This document shows positions 50,461-59,481 of a stretch of DNA of 64,000 bases, piece by piece. Numbering within the stretch: position 1 is the first letter of the stretch; each line of letters starts with the position of its first letter. The stretch comes from Micromonospora sp. NBC_00421 (lineage in GTDB: Bacteria > Actinomycetota > Actinomycetes > Mycobacteriales > Micromonosporaceae). A model generated the notes under the pieces. That model searched no databases. It saw only the letters and a list, made by a program, of their open reading frames with translations, and had not been told where the DNA came from. The stretch lies in NCBI RefSeq assembly GCF_036017915.1, contig NZ_CP107929.1, positions 3,724,001 to 3,788,000 on the forward strand, given 5' to 3'. The position numbers were made by a program, and so were the translations under genes.

Positions 50461-51783
50461 GTGCCGACCATGGACCAGCCCCGCCTGAGCGTGGTGATCC
50501 CCGCCCACAACAACGGTTCGGCGCTCGACACGACGCTGGCGTCGCTCACCCGGCAGACCCTGCCGGCGGAGGAGTTCGAGGTCGTCGTCGGCGACGACGG
50601 TTCGGCCGTCCCGCTGACCCCGGTCGTCGAGCGCTACGCCGACCGGTTGCGGATCAGCTGCGTACGCAGCGAAGCCAACCGGGGCCGCAGTGCCAACCGC
50701 AACGCGGCGGCGGCGCGTGCCGGCGCGGACACCCTGCTGTTCCTGGACGCCGACACGGTGGCGCACCCCACCCTGCTGGCCCGGCACCGGGATCACCACG
50801 CCGCCCTCGACGGTCGGCCCGGGGTCCTGCTGGGTCAGCGCTACGACCTCGACTGGGCCGGCGCGGACGCGCTGCGCCGGGGCGAACCGATCGGGTCGGA
50901 GATGCTGGACGCCGAGCGCGGCGACCCCCGACTGGAGGACATCTCCCACCCGCAGCGGATCCGGGACTTCCCCGCCGCCCCCTGGGTGCTGGGGCTGACC
51001 CACAACGCCTCGGTGGACCGTGACTCGTTCCTGCGGGTGGGCGGCTTCGACGAGGCGATGGTCAAGTGGGGCTTCGAGGATCTGGAGTTCTTCTACCGGG
51101 TGTTCCACCTGCACGGGGCCCGGCCCGACCTGTTCCGGTTGGACGTCGAGGCGCTGTCCTACCATCTGCCGCACTTCCGCAAGACGTCCAACGGGCTCGC
51201 CTCGATGGACAACATGAAGTACCTGCTGCGCAAGCACCTGCGCTACGACGTCGAGGTGCTGTACGCGATCAACACGTTCGGCCGGCACCTGGGCCGGATC
51301 CGGCTCTACGGCGAGGCCATCGAGGCGTACCGGCGGCAGGGGTTGGGGCGACCGGCGGCGCTGCCCGCCGCGCTCCGCGCGGAGCTGGCCACCAGCGCGG
51401 CGCTTGTCGTCGGCAACGGGGTGTCCGCCCTGGATCTCGGCCCCGGGTCGCACACCTACGACCACGACGCGCCACCCGGCCCGACCAACTCGCACCTGCT
51501 CGGCACCGTGCTCCAGCAGTTCAAGGCCGGCGCGCTGGATCTGATCGTCAACGTCGACCTGTGGCGCTGCCTCCTCCCCGAGGACCTGCCGGCCTTCCTG
51601 ACCCGGGGGCTACTCAAGGCCGACCGGCTCGAACTGGTCGCCACCCACGGCCCGGTCGACCAGCGGGCGATGCTGCCGGTGCCCCTGGTGGCGGATCTCG
51701 ACTACCTGACCGACATGCTGCACCAGCACTTCGACGTCACTGTCGACCGGCACGACACCGCGACCCTGCTCACCATCCGCTGA
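50461..51783 (+). CDS. GT2-family glycosyltransferase with C-terminal extension
   Basis: 440 residues, GTG start 6 bp after GAAGGAG (ATG 50470 is an alternative). GT-A fold: LSVVIPAHNNGSALDTTLASL, VVVGDDGS, EANRGRSANRNAAAARA, DxD in LFLDADTV, and the acceptor/catalytic box GGFDEAMVKWGFEDLEFFYRV with an ED pair. About 140 residues after the GT domain (300-440) form an unassigned domain (LVVGNGVSALDLGPGSHTYD, LDLIVNVDLWRCLLPEDLP). No membrane helix, so it is a cytosolic enzyme. GT2 proteins of this size in biosynthetic clusters glycosylate carrier-bound or small molecules. Cotranscribed with the ACP and possibly the PPTase. Confidence 0.88.
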   Translation: MPTMDQPRLSVVIPAHNNGSALDTTLASLTRQTLPAEEFEVVVGDDGSAVPLTPVVERYADRLRISCVRSEANRGRSANRNAAAARAGADTLLFLDADTVAHPTLLARHRDHHAALDGRPGVLLGQRYDLDWAGADALRRGEPIGSEMLDAERGDPRLEDISHPQRIRDFPAAPWVLGLTHNASVDRDSFLRVGGFDEAMVKWGFEDLEFFYRVFHLHGARPDLFRLDVEALSYHLPHFRKTSNGLASMDNMKYLLRKHLRYDVEVLYAINTFGRHLGRIRLYGEAIEAYRRQGLGRPAALPAALRAELATSAALVVGNGVSALDLGPGSHTYDHDAPPGPTNSHLLGTVLQQFKAGALDLIVNVDLWRCLLPEDLPAFLTRGLLKADRLELVATHGPVDQRAMLPVPLVADLDYLTDMLHQHFDVTVDRHDTATLLTIR

Positions 51784-51785
51784 GT

Positions 51786-51852
51786 CACCCGACGCGGGGC
51801 CGCCGGAGGGCAGGCACCCCGACGCGGGGCCGCCGGACGGCAGACACCCCGA
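51786..51852. repeat. About 30 bp tandem repeat after the GT2 gene
   Basis: Two near-identical units of CACCC(C)GACGCGGGGCCGCC plus GGAnGGCAGn follow directly after the stop, with a third partial unit (CACCCCGACCCG). It lies between the convergent GT2 and KAS genes. Confidence 0.85.
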
Positions 51853-51876
51853 CCCGTGCCGGCGGTCGGCGGCCGG

Positions 51877-53112
51877 TCACGCCCCGGGAGGGCCGAGGAT
51901 CAGGCTGACGTTGTGGCCGCCGAAGCCGAACGAGTTGGACATGACGGTGGCCACCGGGCCGGTCCGGGGCTGCTTGCGGATGTGGTCGACCCCGTCGGCC
52001 GGGTCCGGGTCGTCGAGGTTGTGGGTAGGCGGCAGCACCCCGCGTCGCAGCGCCTCGACGCCGATGGCCGCCTCGATCACCCCGGAGACGCCGAGCAGGT
52101 GCCCGGTGACCCCCTTGGTGGAGCTCACCGGCGGGCCGGCCGCAGCGTAGACGTCCCGCATCGCGGCCACCTCGGCCGCGTCACCGGCCCTGGTGCTGGT
52201 GCCGTGGGCGTTGAGGTAGCCGATGTCGGCGGGGGCCAGGCCGGCGTCGCGCAGGGCCGTCCGCATGCAGTGTGCGGCACCGGACCCGTCGGGGCGGGGG
52301 GTGGTGGGGTGGTAGGCGTCGTTGTTCGCGCCCCAGCCGAGCAGGTCGGCGTGCCGTCGCGCACCGCGCGCCTCGGCGTGCGCGGTGCGCTCCAGGACGA
52401 ACACCCCGGCGCCCTCACCGAGGACGAGGCCGTTGCGCCGACTGTCGAACGGGCGGCTCGCGGCCGTCGGGTCGGACCAGCCCCGGGCGAGCGCGCGGGC
52501 GTTGCCGAACGCGTCGACGAAGGTCGGGAAGAGCGGTGCCTCGCTGCACCCGCAGACCACCAGGTCGGCCTCGTCGGCGCGGAGGATCCGCACCGCCTCA
52601 CCCAGCGACTGGGCCCCGGCGGCGCACGCCGTGCCGATCGACGAGGTGTAGCCCCGGATGCCGTATCTGATGGCGATCCGCGCCGCGCCCATGTTCGGCA
52701 GCGTCCCGGGCAGCAGGTACGGGCTGACCCCGAACCGGCCCCGCTCGGCCCGCGCGAGCACCTGGCTCGCCAGCGTCGACAGCCCGCCGACGCCGGAGAC
52801 GATCACGGCGATGCGGTACGGGTCGACGTCCCGGCCCACCTCGACACCGGCGTCGGCCAACGCGTCCCCGGCCGCCCGCAGCGCCATCACGATCGAGCGG
52901 TCCACCACCCGGGACTCGGGGCCGGGCAGCACACTGGCCGGGTCGATCTCCGGGCTGAACGCCGCGACGTCGACGACCCCGTCGACCGGGTGCCCCTCGG
53001 GCGGTCTGCGCAGGCCGGAGCGGCCCGCACAGACCGCGTCGAACACCTCGGCGGCGGAGCTGCCGACCGGGCTCACCAGCCCGATCCCGGTCACCGTCAC
53101 GCCGGCCCGCAC
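51877..53112 (-). CDS. Beta-ketoacyl-ACP synthase II (FabF/KAS II-like)
   Basis: 411 residues, GTG start with GGGAGGGA upstream. Catalytic triad of FabF type: Cys in SIGTACAAGAQSLGEA, His in YLNAHGTSTRAGD, and His in VSSTKGVTGHLLGVSG with the Lys two residues before the GVTGH segment; the closing loop NSFGFGGHNVSLIL is conserved. Active in C-C bond formation by decarboxylative condensation with malonyl-ACP. Adjacent to a dedicated ACP gene 85 bp upstream on the same strand, so the pair probably builds or extends a short acyl chain outside primary fatty acid synthesis. Confidence 0.94.
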   Translation of the reverse strand: MRAGVTVTGIGLVSPVGSSAAEVFDAVCAGRSGLRRPPEGHPVDGVVDVAAFSPEIDPASVLPGPESRVVDRSIVMALRAAGDALADAGVEVGRDVDPYRIAVIVSGVGGLSTLASQVLARAERGRFGVSPYLLPGTLPNMGAARIAIRYGIRGYTSSIGTACAAGAQSLGEAVRILRADEADLVVCGCSEAPLFPTFVDAFGNARALARGWSDPTAASRPFDSRRNGLVLGEGAGVFVLERTAHAEARGARRHADLLGWGANNDAYHPTTPRPDGSGAAHCMRTALRDAGLAPADIGYLNAHGTSTRAGDAAEVAAMRDVYAAAGPPVSSTKGVTGHLLGVSGVIEAAIGVEALRRGVLPPTHNLDDPDPADGVDHIRKQPRTGPVATVMSNSFGFGGHNVSLILGPPGA

Positions 53113-53197
53113 GCGCGTCCCTCCCGCCCGGCCACGGCGACGCCCCGGGCCACTGACCGGTCGGGGACCTGGCTGCGGGGTGGCGCGGCGGGCACGG

Positions 53198-53458
53198 TCA
53201 GTGCGCCGAGGCGGGCTGGATGCGCAGCGCCACCGCGCGGCAGAACTCTCCGACGGTCATCATCGCCAGGGCCTCGGCCTCGTCGTCGTCGAATGCCACC
53301 CCGAACCGGTCCTCCACCCGGACTGCCAGCTCGGCGAGGCCGAGGGAGTCCACGTCGAGGCCGGCCGGACCGAACACGGTGTCGTCGTCGGCGTCCTCGA
53401 TGTCGTACTTCATCTCGGTCAGCGCGGCGAAGAGGAAGGCGCGGATCTCGTCGGTCAT
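53198..53458 (-). CDS. Acyl carrier protein
   Basis: 86 residues, ATG start after AAGGAGA. Helix I EIRAFLFAALTEMKYDIEDAD; prosthetic-group site LDVDSLGLAELAVRVEDRFG with the DSL Ser about residue 38; C-terminal VGEFCRAVALRIQ. Slightly unusual for the very acidic DDDEAEALAMM loop. Upstream of the KAS II gene on the same strand and downstream of a P450 stop 170 bp away. Likely carrier for the KAS II product; P450s that act on ACP-bound acyl chains are known, and the neighbour at 53629 could be one. Confidence 0.95.
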   Translation of the reverse strand: MTDEIRAFLFAALTEMKYDIEDADDDTVFGPAGLDVDSLGLAELAVRVEDRFGVAFDDDEAEALAMMTVGEFCRAVALRIQPASAH

Positions 53459-53628
53459 GTCCGTGGGTCTCCTTTCCGGAGGTCGGCGTCGGCGGACCCG
53501 GCGGCCGGTGGGACGCGTGAGGCGTGGCAGGTGGCCGGGGACGCGGCCGGGAACCAGGTGCGACGTCTGCGTGACCGTCGCCGATTGGCCACCGGAGCAG
53601 CCGCTCCGTTTGAATCGACCTTACTCAA

Positions 53629-54912
53629 TCAAGCCGGTTTCGCAAGGTCCACTTGGGCCGTGCCGACGAGCCGATCGGCGCGCGGATCGGCCAGGCGCAC
53701 CAGCAGCCGGTCGTGGCCGCGCAGCATGAGTTCACGCCGTTCGCCGGGTGCCGCCGCGAGCGCCAGCGCCGGGAACCTGTCCAGCAGCCGGGGCAGCACG
53801 AGTCGGCCCTCCGCCCGGCCGAGCGCCGCGCCGAGGCAGTAGTGCGGCCCGGCGCTGAACGCCAGGTGCCGGTTGTCCGGGCGGGACGGGTCGAAGGAGT
53901 CCGGATCGGTGAACCGGCGGGGGTCGCGGTTGGCCGCCCCGGTCAGCACCAGCACCGACCGTCCTTTGCCGACGGTCAGCCCGGCGATCTCGGTGTCCTC
54001 GGCGGCGTAGCGCACCGCGAAGTGCACAGGCGGCTCGTACCGCAGGATCTCCTCGACGTACGCCGGGGCGAGGGACGGGTCGGCGCGCAACGCGGCAAGC
54101 GCGTCGGGCCGCGCCAGCAACAGGGTCAACCCGTTGCCGAACAGGTTCGCGGTGGTCCGGAACCCCGCGTTGTACGTGACGATCAGGTTGGCCAGCAGCT
54201 CCGCCTCCGACAACTGGTCGGGGTGCTCGTCGCGGCTACGGGCGAGGGCCGAGACGAGGTCGTCGCGGGGCTCCGCCCGCCGGGCGGCAAGCAGCGCGGC
54301 GAAGTAGCCGGTCAGCTCCTCGGCGGCGGCGTTGGCGGCCCGGATCTCCCGGAACGAGCGCGGCCCGATCTCCAGCACCGCGTCGAACGCCCGCACCCGG
54401 GACGGGAACCAGTCCCGGTCCCGCTGCGGCACCCCCAGCAGCTCGCCGACGACCGCGCTGGGCAGCGGCAGGGCGAACGCGGCCATGAAGTCCACAGGTC
54501 GCCCGCCCGCGCCCGCCTCGGCGAGCCCGTCGAGCAACCCGTCGGCGATCCGCAGGATCGTCGGCTCCAGCGCGGCGACCCGGCGGGCGGTCAGCGCCTG
54601 GCCGAACAGTTGGCGCACCCGGGCGTGGTCGTCGGCCGGGGCGTTGAACATGCTGGCCTGCAGGGTCCGGATCACCGCGTGCTCGCGCCAGCGCAGGCCG
54701 GACCGGTCCAGGTGGTCCGCGTCGAGCACCCGGAAGACCGGATCCCGCAGGACCCGGTGGGCGGCGTCGTGGCCGTGGACCAGCACGGCGTACGGGGCCG
54801 TCGGGGGGAGCGCGACAGCCTCCCCCAGCTCGTGCAGCCGGGCGTAGTACGGGTACGGATCGCGGCGCACCTCGTCGCCGAGCAGGTCGTCGAGGGATAC
54901 GGAGAAACCCAT
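53629..54912 (-). CDS. Cytochrome P450 with Arg in the I-helix acid position
   Basis: 427 residues from ATG 54912 with GAGGAG upstream. N-terminal FSVSLDDLLGDEVRRDPYPYYARLHELG, C-helix FNAPADDHARVRQLFGQALTARR, K-helix EEILRYEPP (ExxR), heme loop HLAFSAGPHYCLGAALGRAE. The I-helix reads NAGFRTTANLFGN: the Thr pair is kept but the acid before it is Arg. This changes the proton-delivery pair and suggests an unusual substrate or chemistry. The C-terminal 30 residues are longer than usual (RLADPRADRLVGTAQVDLAKPA). Precedes the ACP/KAS II pair on the same strand. Confidence 0.93.
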   Translation of the reverse strand: MGFSVSLDDLLGDEVRRDPYPYYARLHELGEAVALPPTAPYAVLVHGHDAAHRVLRDPVFRVLDADHLDRSGLRWREHAVIRTLQASMFNAPADDHARVRQLFGQALTARRVAALEPTILRIADGLLDGLAEAGAGGRPVDFMAAFALPLPSAVVGELLGVPQRDRDWFPSRVRAFDAVLEIGPRSFREIRAANAAAEELTGYFAALLAARRAEPRDDLVSALARSRDEHPDQLSEAELLANLIVTYNAGFRTTANLFGNGLTLLLARPDALAALRADPSLAPAYVEEILRYEPPVHFAVRYAAEDTEIAGLTVGKGRSVLVLTGAANRDPRRFTDPDSFDPSRPDNRHLAFSAGPHYCLGAALGRAEGRLVLPRLLDRFPALALAAAPGERRELMLRGHDRLLVRLADPRADRLVGTAQVDLAKPA

Positions 54913-55203
54913 GGCGCTCCTCGTACGGCGTGCACGGGCGGAGGATGCGGTGACCATAGACGCATCGACGGCGACGTGTCCACGACCGGGCCGACCGACG
55001 GCACCGGGCGCACCGGGCCGGTTGCCGTCGCCACGGTGAATCGGCCGGTCAGCCGTCCCGCCCGGGTGGTACGGCGGAATCCGGTGTGACAGTCGGCCCC
55101 GGCCGGTCAGGAATCGAGAAGCCACCGCCGTCACCTGGTCATAGCCTTTGTCCAGGTGGCCGGCAGGACGCCGCGCCTCGTCCCACCCAGTGAGGGAGCC
55201 CGC

Positions 55204-55692
55204 GTGCCCACGAAGAGTCCGACCACCACGTCCGGCGGCGACACCGCCGGGAAGGCCGCCGGGGCCGATGCCACCGGGTTCAGCGCGGAGGAGCGGGCCG
55301 CGATGCAGGAACGCGCCGCCGAGTTGCGCGCCGAGGGGAAGAAGGGCGCCAGGAAGGCCGACGGGATGCAGGCGGTGCTGGACCGGATCGCCCAGATGGC
55401 CCCGGCGGACCGGGCGCTCGCCGAGCGCGTGCACCTGACGGTGATCACGGCGGCTCCGCAGCTGTCCCCGAAGACCTGGTACGGGATGCCCGCGTACGCG
55501 AACGAGGACGGCAAGATCGTCGTCTTCTTCCAGGACGCCGGCAAGTTCAACTACCGGTACTCGACACTGGGTTTCCAGGAGGCGGCGCAGCTCGACGACG
55601 GTGATCTCTGGCCGGTGTCGTACGCGCTGCTGGCCTGGAGCCCCACGGTGGAGAAGCGGGTCCGGGAACTGGTGACGGCGGCGATCTCCTGA
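55204..55692 (+). CDS. DUF1801-family (YdhG-like) protein
   Basis: 162 residues, GTG start with GGGAG upstream. A low-complexity, lysine- and alanine-rich N-terminus (about 1-60, KSPTTTSGGDTAGKAAGADA, EERAAMQERAAELRAEGKKG) precedes a DUF1801 domain: ADGMQAVLDRIAQMAPADRALAERV, then TWYGMPAYANEDGKIVVFFQDAGKFNYRYSTLGF and DLWPVSYALLAWS. DUF1801 proteins bind small ligands, and some are linked to iron handling; no function can be given for this one. Divergent from the P450 gene across a 291 bp gap that otherwise shows nothing. Confidence 0.88.
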   Translation: MPTKSPTTTSGGDTAGKAAGADATGFSAEERAAMQERAAELRAEGKKGARKADGMQAVLDRIAQMAPADRALAERVHLTVITAAPQLSPKTWYGMPAYANEDGKIVVFFQDAGKFNYRYSTLGFQEAAQLDDGDLWPVSYALLAWSPTVEKRVRELVTAAIS

Positions 55693-55779
55693 TCCGTGCC
55701 GGGGCGGCCCGCCGCCGGCCCGCCCCGGCACAGCGGCACCGGCGGGTGTCATCGCCACCCCGGCGGGTACCCGGCGAGG

Positions 55780-56226
55780 ATGACGCCGACCAGCAGAGCC
55801 CTGATCGCCGGCGCGGCCGGTGCGTCCGCCCTCAACGCCGTCACCTACCTCGACATGGCGATCCGGGCCCGCCCGGCCAGCAGCGCCGCCGAGGACAGCG
55901 CCGGCCGGCTGGCCGAACTGGCCCACGTCGACCTCGGTGATCAGCGGACCGCCCCGAACCGGCGGTCCGGGCTCGGGCCACTGCTCGGCTACGTCACCTC
56001 GGTGGCCACCGCCGCCGGCTACGCGGCGGCGGGCGGTCGCCGGCTCCCCACAGTCGTGTCCGTCCTGGCGCTGACCGGCTTGGCGATGATCGGGTCCAAC
56101 GGCCCGCTGACCGTCCTGCGGGTCACCGATCCACGGACCTGGTCCGCCACCGACTGGATCACCGACCTGGTGCCGCACCTGGCGTACGGCGCGGTGACCG
56201 CCGTCACCCTCAGGGCGCTGCGCTGA
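55780..56226 (+). CDS. Small membrane protein of unknown function
   Basis: 148 residues, ATG start with GGCGAGG upstream. About three to four hydrophobic segments: ALIAGAAGASALNAVTYLDMAI, YVTSVATAAGYAAAGG, TVVSVLALTGLAMIGSN and LVPHLAYGAVTAVTLRAL. The middle (RPASSAAEDSAGRLAELAHVDLGDQRTAPN) is hydrophilic. I do not recognise the family. The stop codon lies inside a tandem 23 bp repeat. 87 bp after the DUF1801 gene, so possibly cotranscribed. Confidence 0.75.
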   Translation: MTPTSRALIAGAAGASALNAVTYLDMAIRARPASSAAEDSAGRLAELAHVDLGDQRTAPNRRSGLGPLLGYVTSVATAAGYAAAGGRRLPTVVSVLALTGLAMIGSNGPLTVLRVTDPRTWSATDWITDLVPHLAYGAVTAVTLRALR

Positions 56227-56296
56227 GCCACTCGACCGCCCTGCGCTGAGCCACTCGACCGCCCTGCGCTGAGCCACTCGACCGCCCCGCGCTGAG
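56220..56296. repeat. 23 bp tandem repeat over a stop codon
   Basis: The unit GCGCTGAGCCACTCGACCGC plus CCT is present in 3.3 copies (56220-56242, 56243-56265, 56266-56288, then 8 bp). The stop of the preceding membrane-protein gene is the TGA of the first copy. Confidence 0.95.
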
Positions 56297-56426
56297 GCCC
56301 TCGCCAAGCGCCGGCGACCCGGTCCGACGGTGGAAACACCGGGTGGCATCGGCGTGTTTTGCGGGGGGATGCCCGGGTAGGGGGAGACGACCTGTTCCCC
56401 GCTCCACACATCGAGGTGCCGCCCAG

Positions 56427-58685
56427 ATGGAATCCCGCAAGCCGACCGAGGTCGTCAAGGACGTGGTGGACGCCGCAGCCGAGAAGGTGTCCGACCTGAT
56501 GACCCCCGACGTGCCTGGTGCGCCGGGTAGCGCTCCGCCGACCGTCGACGAGCCCACCACCCCGCACGACCCGCTGCCGCCCAAGAAGGAGCAGGGCGCA
56601 CCGGAGACCCGTACCCCGACCGGTGCCGAAACCGGCGCACCGACGGTGGCCAACGGTCAGCAGGGTGAATACCTGACCACCTCGCAGGGGGCCAGGCTGC
56701 GCGACACCGACCACTCGCTGAAGGCCGGTTCGCGCGGCCCGACGCTGCTCCAGGACCACCACTTCCGCGAGAAGATCACCCACTTCGACCACGAACGCAT
56801 CCCCGAGCGGGTGGTGCACGCCCGGGGCGCCGGCGCGCACGGCGTCTTCACCGGGTACGGCGCGGAGGAGGTCACCCGGGCCGGTTTCCTGCGCAAGGGG
56901 AAGGAGACCCCGGTCTTCGTCCGGTTCTCCACCGTGCTGGGCTCCCGGGGCTCGGCCGACACCGTCCGGGACACCCGTGGGTTCGCCACCAAGTTCTACA
57001 CCGACGAGGGGACCTTCGACCTGGTCGGCAACAACATGCCTGTCTTCTTCATCCAGGACGCGATCAAGTTCCCCGACATCATCCACGCCGGCAAGCCGCA
57101 CCCGGACCGGGAGATCCCGCAGGCGCAGAGCGCGCACGACACCTTCTGGGACTTCGTCTCGCTGCACACCGAGGCGCAGCACCACACCATGTGGAACATG
57201 TCCGACCGGGGCATCCCGCGCTCGTACCGGACCATGGAGGGGTTCGGGGTGCACACCTTCCGGCTGGTCGACGCGGCCGGGGCGACGGTGCTGGCGAAGT
57301 TCCACTGGAAGCCGAAGCTGGGCGTGCACTCCCTGGAGTGGGAGGAGGCGCAGATGCTCAGCGGCATGGACCCGGACTTCCACCGGCGCGACCTCTACGA
57401 CGCCATCGAGGCCGGCGCGTACCCGGAGTGGGAGCTCGGCCTCCAGGTCTTCCCGGACACGCCGGAGGAGACCTTCGCCGGCATCGACCTGCTCGACCCC
57501 ACCAAGATCGTCCCGGAGGAGCTGGCCCCGGTGCAACCGGTCGGGCGGCTGGTGCTCAACCGGACGCCGACGAACTTCTTCGCCGAGACCGAGCAGGTCG
57601 CCTTCCACCTCGGCCACTTGGTCCCGGGCATCGACGTCACCAACGACCCGCTGTTGCAGGGCCGGCTCTTCTCCTACGTCGACACCCAGCTCACCCGGCT
57701 GGGCGGCCCGAACTTCTCGCAGATTCCGATCAACCGGCCGCACGCCCCGGTCAACGACATGCTCCGCGACGGGTTCCACCAGCACGCCGTGCACGCGGGT
57801 GTCGCGCCCTACCGGCCGAACTCGCTCGACGGGGGCAACCCGTTCCCGGCCGGGGACGCCGAGCACGCGTTCCTCGACGTGCCGGTCACCGTGGCCGAGG
57901 CCCCGAAGGTACGCGCCAACCCGGCCTCCTTCGACGACCACTTCAGCCAGGCCCGGTTGTTCTGGCTGAGCATGTCGCCGGTGGAGCGGGAGCACATCGT
58001 CCGGGCCTACACCTTCGAGCTGGGCAAGTGCTACCACCAGGCGATCCGGGAACGGCAGTTGCAGTGCCTGGCCAACATCGACCCGGTGCTCTGCGCCGAG
58101 GTGGCCACCGGCCTGGGCCTGCCGGCACCGCAGCCGACCGTGCCGCTTGCCGACGTCGCGCCCAGCCCGGCGCTGTCCCAGGTCGGCGGCCTCTGGCCGG
58201 CCGACGGCCGGACGGTCGGCATCGTGGTGGACGCCGGGGCCGACGCCGCCGGTGTCGAGCAGGTCCGCCGGGAGGTGTTCGCCGCCGGCATGGTGCCGCT
58301 GGTGATCGCCGCGCACGGCGGCACTGTGGGCGGCCTGACTGTGCAGCGTACGTTCGCCACCGGCCGCTCGGTCGAACTGGACGCGTTGCTGCTGGCCGGG
58401 GCACCCGCGCCGGCACCGGACGCGCTGCCGGCCCGGGACGCCAAGGCGGGTGCGGCGGACGCCACTGTCGTCGACCCGCGGGTGCTGCTGCTGGTGCAGG
58501 AGTGCTGGCGGCACGCCAAGGTGATCGGCGCCTGGGGCGACGGCGTACGGGTGCTGGAGCTGGCCGGGGTGGTCGGCGCGGTGGGCGTGGTGACCGGTGA
58601 CTCCGGGGCCGGCGTGCTCGCCGACGCGCAGACCCTGATGGCCGCGCACCGGGTCTGGGAACGCTTCCCCGCCTCGGTCTCCTGA
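56427..58685 (+). CDS. katE: Large-subunit (clade 2) catalase, KatE/HPII type
   Basis: 752 residues from ATG 56427 with GAGGTG upstream. The N-terminal 100 residues are an extension typical of large catalases. Catalytic His is in [17 protein letters not shown], the Asn in [16 protein letters not shown], and the heme-ligand Tyr in [15 protein letters not shown]. The C-terminal 170 residues form the flavodoxin/DJ-1-like domain ([38 protein letters not shown]) that separates clade 2 from small catalases. Disproportionates hydrogen peroxide in the cytosol; heme-bearing tetramer expected from the family. Followed by a strong hairpin terminator. Confidence 0.97.
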   Translation: MESRKPTEVVKDVVDAAAEKVSDLMTPDVPGAPGSAPPTVDEPTTPHDPLPPKKEQGAPETRTPTGAETGAPTVANGQQGEYLTTSQGARLRDTDHSLKAGSRGPTLLQDHHFREKITHFDHERIPERVVHARGAGAHGVFTGYGAEEVTRAGFLRKGKETPVFVRFSTVLGSRGSADTVRDTRGFATKFYTDEGTFDLVGNNMPVFFIQDAIKFPDIIHAGKPHPDREIPQAQSAHDTFWDFVSLHTEAQHHTMWNMSDRGIPRSYRTMEGFGVHTFRLVDAAGATVLAKFHWKPKLGVHSLEWEEAQMLSGMDPDFHRRDLYDAIEAGAYPEWELGLQVFPDTPEETFAGIDLLDPTKIVPEELAPVQPVGRLVLNRTPTNFFAETEQVAFHLGHLVPGIDVTNDPLLQGRLFSYVDTQLTRLGGPNFSQIPINRPHAPVNDMLRDGFHQHAVHAGVAPYRPNSLDGGNPFPAGDAEHAFLDVPVTVAEAPKVRANPASFDDHFSQARLFWLSMSPVEREHIVRAYTFELGKCYHQAIRERQLQCLANIDPVLCAEVATGLGLPAPQPTVPLADVAPSPALSQVGGLWPADGRTVGIVVDAGADAAGVEQVRREVFAAGMVPLVIAAHGGTVGGLTVQRTFATGRSVELDALLLAGAPAPAPDALPARDAKAGAADATVVDPRVLLLVQECWRHAKVIGAWGDGVRVLELAGVVGAVGVVTGDSGAGVLADAQTLMAAHRVWERFPASVS

Positions 58686-58698
58686 CCGCACGGCTCGT

Positions 58699-58731
58699 CG
58701 ACGGGGGCGTCCGCACCGGACGCCCCCGTCG
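58699..58731 (+). terminator. Hairpin terminator of the catalase gene
   Basis: CGACGGGGGCGTCCG (58699-58713), loop CAC, CGGACGCCCCCGTCG (58717-58731): a perfect 15 bp stem 13 bp after the stop. No T-run. Confidence 0.85.
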
Positions 58732-58743
58732 CGCTGCGCGTCC

Positions 58744-58821
58744 GTCCCGCCGAGGGCCGCCGGTGACCGGTCCCGCCGAAGGCCGAAGGTCACCGGTCCC
58801 GCCGAAGGCCGCAGGTGACCT
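58744..58821. repeat. 26 bp tandem repeat, three copies
   Basis: Units at 58744-58769, 58770-58795 and 58796-58821 share GTCCCGCCGAAGGCCG and differ at a few bases near the 3' part (for example AAGGTCACC against CAGGTGACC). It lies between the catalase terminator and the next gene. Confidence 0.9.
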
Positions 58822-58850
58822 GGGTTGCCGGGAGACCGTACCGTCGTGCC

Positions 58851-59291
58851 GTGGCCACCGAGGCAGAGCTCTCCAGCCGTGGTTTCGTGATCATGATCTT
58901 CGGCGTCGCCGCGTTGCTCTGCTGCGGCGTGCCGGCCGGCAGCGTCTACCTCTACCGCAAGGACACCCGGGACGAGCCCGGCATCCGCGCTGCCGCCGAC
59001 GCCTACCTGTCCGCCGTGGTCAGGCATGACTACAACGGGGCGTACGACATGTTGTGCGCGGCCGACCGGCGCCGGGAGTCACGGGCGGACTGGCTGGACC
59101 GCCCGGCGGCCGGCTACGGGGTGACCGGGTTCCGGATCACCGACGTGACGATCGAGCGCCCGAGCGAGACACCGACCCTGCGTTGGGTGACCGCCGAGGT
59201 CACCTATTCGGACCAGGCACCCCGGACGGTGCACCTGAACGTCGAGCAGCAGGACGGCGACTGGAAGGTGTGCAGCCCGGACGTACGGTGA
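58851..59291 (+). CDS. Membrane-anchored protein with NTF2/DUF4878-like outer domain
   Basis: 146 residues from GTG 58851 (start uncertain; no close Shine-Dalgarno sequence). One N-terminal membrane helix (FVIMIFGVAALLCCGVPAGSVYLY, about 15-38) is followed by a region that looks like an NTF2-like fold (AAADAYLSAVVRHDYNGAYDMLCAADR, then VTAEVTYSDQAPRTVHLNVEQQDGDWKVCSPDVR). The last strand with W-K-V-C is typical of such extracytoplasmic domains. Function unknown. Outer domain probably faces the cell wall. Confidence 0.8.
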   Translation: MATEAELSSRGFVIMIFGVAALLCCGVPAGSVYLYRKDTRDEPGIRAAADAYLSAVVRHDYNGAYDMLCAADRRRESRADWLDRPAAGYGVTGFRITDVTIERPSETPTLRWVTAEVTYSDQAPRTVHLNVEQQDGDWKVCSPDVR

Positions 59292-59481
59292 CCGGCCCCC
59301 GGCCCCCGGCCCCTGGACGGGCGGGCGCGGGCGGTACGGCCCGGACGCAGGGCGCGGGCGGCGGCAGCCAGCACCGGGTGTGGTCGACGGGCGCGTATTG
59401 ACGGCAGATGTCAGACGAATTACGTTGGCGGTCGTCGATATATTTCCTATCGTGGCCTGCACTCCGACGAGGAGCGTGCAC

